From Candidatus Falkowiibacteriota bacterium (lineage in GTDB: Bacteria > Patescibacteriota > Patescibacteriia > CAIXNZ01 > JADLGS01): 5,365 nucleotides of DNA. This document shows, one piece after another, positions 3,471-5,365 of the stretch. The notes beneath the pieces were generated by a model. That model worked only from the letters and a program-made list of their open reading frames with translations. It did not search any database and had not been told where the DNA came from. Position 1 is the stretch's first letter. Each line of letters opens with the position of its first letter. The position numbers and the translations under genes were made by a program. The DNA lies in assembly GCA_020849205.1 (NCBI GenBank), contig JADLGS010000057.1, positions 1 to 5,365 of the forward strand, read 5' to 3'.

Positions 3471-5365
3471 ATGCTCTTTTGGAAGCGCGATGAAGCACAA
3501 CAAGCAACAAAAAGGGCGGTGATTACCACTGTCTTTTTTATGATTTTAGGCTTTGCTTTGCTTTTAATTACTCCTGTCGCTGCTTTTAATTATGTGTATG
3601 CAGATAAAGTGTTTCCAGGGGTGAGTGTGAATGGCATTAAAGTTGGCGGAATGACAGCGCATGAACTTTCAAACCTCATCGAATCTAAAATTAATCATCT
3701 TAACGAGCAGGGATTTGTGTTTAGCGCGGCTGGTAAATCAATTACGCTCACGCCTTCAACAATTGCGCTCAACGATCCAGATTTAACCTATGATATTGTA
3801 ACGTTTAACACAAACGCGCTTGTTGAGAATGCATATGGACACGGAAGAACGGGTTCGTTGATGACGCGGGTGCTTGATCAAGCGCAGGGTTTGTTTGGCG
3901 AAGTTAATGTTCCCGTGATTGCGCAAGTAAACAAAGGACAGCTTCGCAAGGCGCTCGAAGAAAATTTTTCTGAACTTGAAAATGAAGGACATAATTCAAA
4001 CATAGAATTTAACGGCGCAGAAATAATATTTACGCCAGAAAAACCGGGAAGCAATTTGGACTATGATTACGCAATCACTGTTTTTGAGAATTCTCTTAAT
4101 CTCGAAGAAAATCAACCAATTTCGATTCCTCTCAGAGAGTTTGTACCTCAAATTTCTCAAGCAATCGCCTCAACACATCAAGCTCTTGTAATGGATGTTG
4201 TTAAAGATGGTAAAGCTGTTGTCATCACGTATGATCGCTATGAGTGGAAATTGCCGGTAGAAAAATATCGAGAAATGCTTGAATTTTATATGAATGAAGA
4301 GGGTTTTGTCTCACTTCGTTTTAACAAAGATGAACTTTTGTTGTTTGTCGAAACTATCGCAAAAGAAGTGTATCAAGAGCCAAAAGATGCTGTTTTGAAA
4401 TTTAATGATGAAAAGACTGTTGTTACGGAGTTTGTTCCACAACAACCGGGTCAATCAATGAACAAAGAGGTGACGATGCAAGATATTTCTGACGCCGTTT
4501 TTGTACGCAAAGACTACAAAGCAAAAGCAACGGTAAGCACCGATGAAGCTGCGGTTGGCGTTGGTGATCTCAACGAACTTGGAATTAAAGATCTGCTCGC
4601 GACTGGAACATCAGACTACTCGGGTTCACCAACAAATCGTCGTCACAATATCGCTGTAGGCGCTCGTGCGTTTAATGGGGTCTTGCTTGCACCGGGTGAA
4701 GAATTTTCTGCGCTCAAGTATGTTGGTGAAGTTGATGAAAAGTCTGGATATAAGCCAGAACTTGTGATTAAAGGTAACAAAACTGAGCCAGAGTATGGCG
4801 GTGGTTTGTGTCAGGTGAGTAGTACTATGTTTCGCGCTGCGCTTCGCGCTGGTCTTGATATCACGGCGCGCAGAAATCACTCATATACAGTTCGTTACTA
4901 TTCTCCAATCGGTACCGACGCGACAATTTATTCACCAGCACCAGACTTTAAGTTTCTTAATGACACGCAGCATCATATTTTGATTCACACCATCAACGAC
5001 GCCAAGAATTCAAAGTTGTACTTTGAGATTTGGGGAACTGATGACGGTAGAACAACTGAACTTACGGAACCTGTTACCTATGATTGGGTTCAAGCGCCAC
5101 CGACAAAGATTATCGAAACCCTTGATTTAAAACCTGGTGAAAAGAAATGTACTGAAGTCGCGCATTCGGGCGTTAAAGCGTATTTTGATCGAATCATAAC
5201 CCTTGCTGACGGCACAAAAAACGAAGAAAGATTTCATTCTAATTATCGACCATGGCAGGCAGTGTGTTTGGTTGGTGTAGAAAAACTTTCAACCGAAACT
5301 CCAGCGACGCCAGAAGGTGAGGGGACAACACCCACAGATCCTACAACTCCAACGCCTCCACTCGC
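3471..5365 (+). CDS. Membrane-anchored VanW-domain protein with PG_binding_4 domains (C-terminus off window)
   Basis: Open for 631 codons to the right edge. A short basic N-terminus (MLFWKRDEAQQATKR) precedes one membrane helix (about 16-40), so the bulk is probably outside the cell. FPGVSVNGIKVGGMTAHEL (48-66) is the usual lead-in to PG_binding_4 domains. Two such domains follow at about 75-205 and 230-345, with characteristic endings EIIFTPEKPGSNLD and TVVTEFVPQQPGQSMN. The VanW domain (about 388-495) is well conserved: RRHNIAVGARAFNGVLLAPGEEFS, GGGLCQVSS (443-451, C447), RNHSYTVRYYSPIGTDATIY (H470) and DFKFLND. The family includes B. subtilis YoaR and the VanW of vanB clusters; its biochemical role is unsettled, with a link to the cell wall. 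After a beta-rich stretch comes a Pro/Thr-rich linker from about 607 to the edge, so a further domain or wall-spanning stalk is likely. No clear Shine-Dalgarno sequence; nine bases after Hsp20. Confidence 0.92.
   Translation, partial: MLFWKRDEAQQATKRAVITTVFFMILGFALLLITPVAAFNYVYADKVFPGVSVNGIKVGGMTAHELSNLIESKINHLNEQGFVFSAAGKSITLTPSTIALNDPDLTYDIVTFNTNALVENAYGHGRTGSLMTRVLDQAQGLFGEVNVPVIAQVNKGQLRKALEENFSELENEGHNSNIEFNGAEIIFTPEKPGSNLDYDYAITVFENSLNLEENQPISIPLREFVPQISQAIASTHQALVMDVVKDGKAVVITYDRYEWKLPVEKYREMLEFYMNEEGFVSLRFNKDELLLFVETIAKEVYQEPKDAVLKFNDEKTVVTEFVPQQPGQSMNKEVTMQDISDAVFVRKDYKAKATVSTDEAAVGVGDLNELGIKDLLATGTSDYSGSPTNRRHNIAVGARAFNGVLLAPGEEFSALKYVGEVDEKSGYKPELVIKGNKTEPEYGGGLCQVSSTMFRAALRAGLDITARRNHSYTVRYYSPIGTDATIYSPAPDFKFLNDTQHHILIHTINDAKNSKLYFEIWGTDDGRTTELTEPVTYDWVQAPPTKIIETLDLKPGEKKCTEVAHSGVKAYFDRIITLADGTKNEERFHSNYRPWQAVCLVGVEKLSTETPATPEGEGTTPTDPTTPTPPL

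Overview
The window looks like a piece of a small, moderately AT-rich bacterial chromosome of the Patescibacteria (CPR) type. That assignment is an inference. It rests on the mix of families (a TrmB-type regulator, a CDP-archaeol-synthase-like membrane protein, a VanW/PG_binding_4 surface protein and a lone Hsp20), on the compact spacing, and on start sites that sit directly behind -10 boxes. All complete reading frames end in TAA and read normally in the standard code.

Layout. At 1-1079 (minus, runs off the left edge) is a beta-CASP metallo-beta-lactamase RNA nuclease. It is back to back with a 170-residue membrane protein at 1136-1648 that looks like a degenerate CDP-archaeol synthase. A 42-bp tract of TTACTAC heptamers leads into a TrmB-family regulator (1691-2458), which ends at a terminator framed by an octamer-based inverted repeat. 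At 2459-3014 there is no conventional gene. Its minus strand carries what looks like an independent RNA gene of about 350 nt (2934 down to about 2585) with its own extended -10 box, a nested set of helices and a strong terminator. Two very short reading frames near its 5' end are each preceded by an excellent Shine-Dalgarno sequence, and each of those sequences is paired with a distant strand. A second heptamer repeat lies between this RNA's promoter and the divergent promoter of an Hsp20 gene (3015-3461). Nine bases after Hsp20 begins a large membrane-anchored VanW-domain protein (3471 to beyond the right edge).

How it fits together. Three protein genes share one start geometry: a -10 hexamer, exactly six bases, then ATG, with no Shine-Dalgarno sequence. 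This predicts leaderless mRNAs and fixes the starts of the membrane protein and Hsp20 downstream of longer naive reading frames. The RNA gene has the same six-base spacing from its -10 box to its predicted first base. The membrane protein and regulator are probably one transcript, and Hsp20 and VanW another. The most interesting object is the minus-strand RNA at 2585-2934. I could not match it to tmRNA, RNase P RNA, SRP RNA or 6S RNA, and it carries the only strong Shine-Dalgarno sequences I found in the window.
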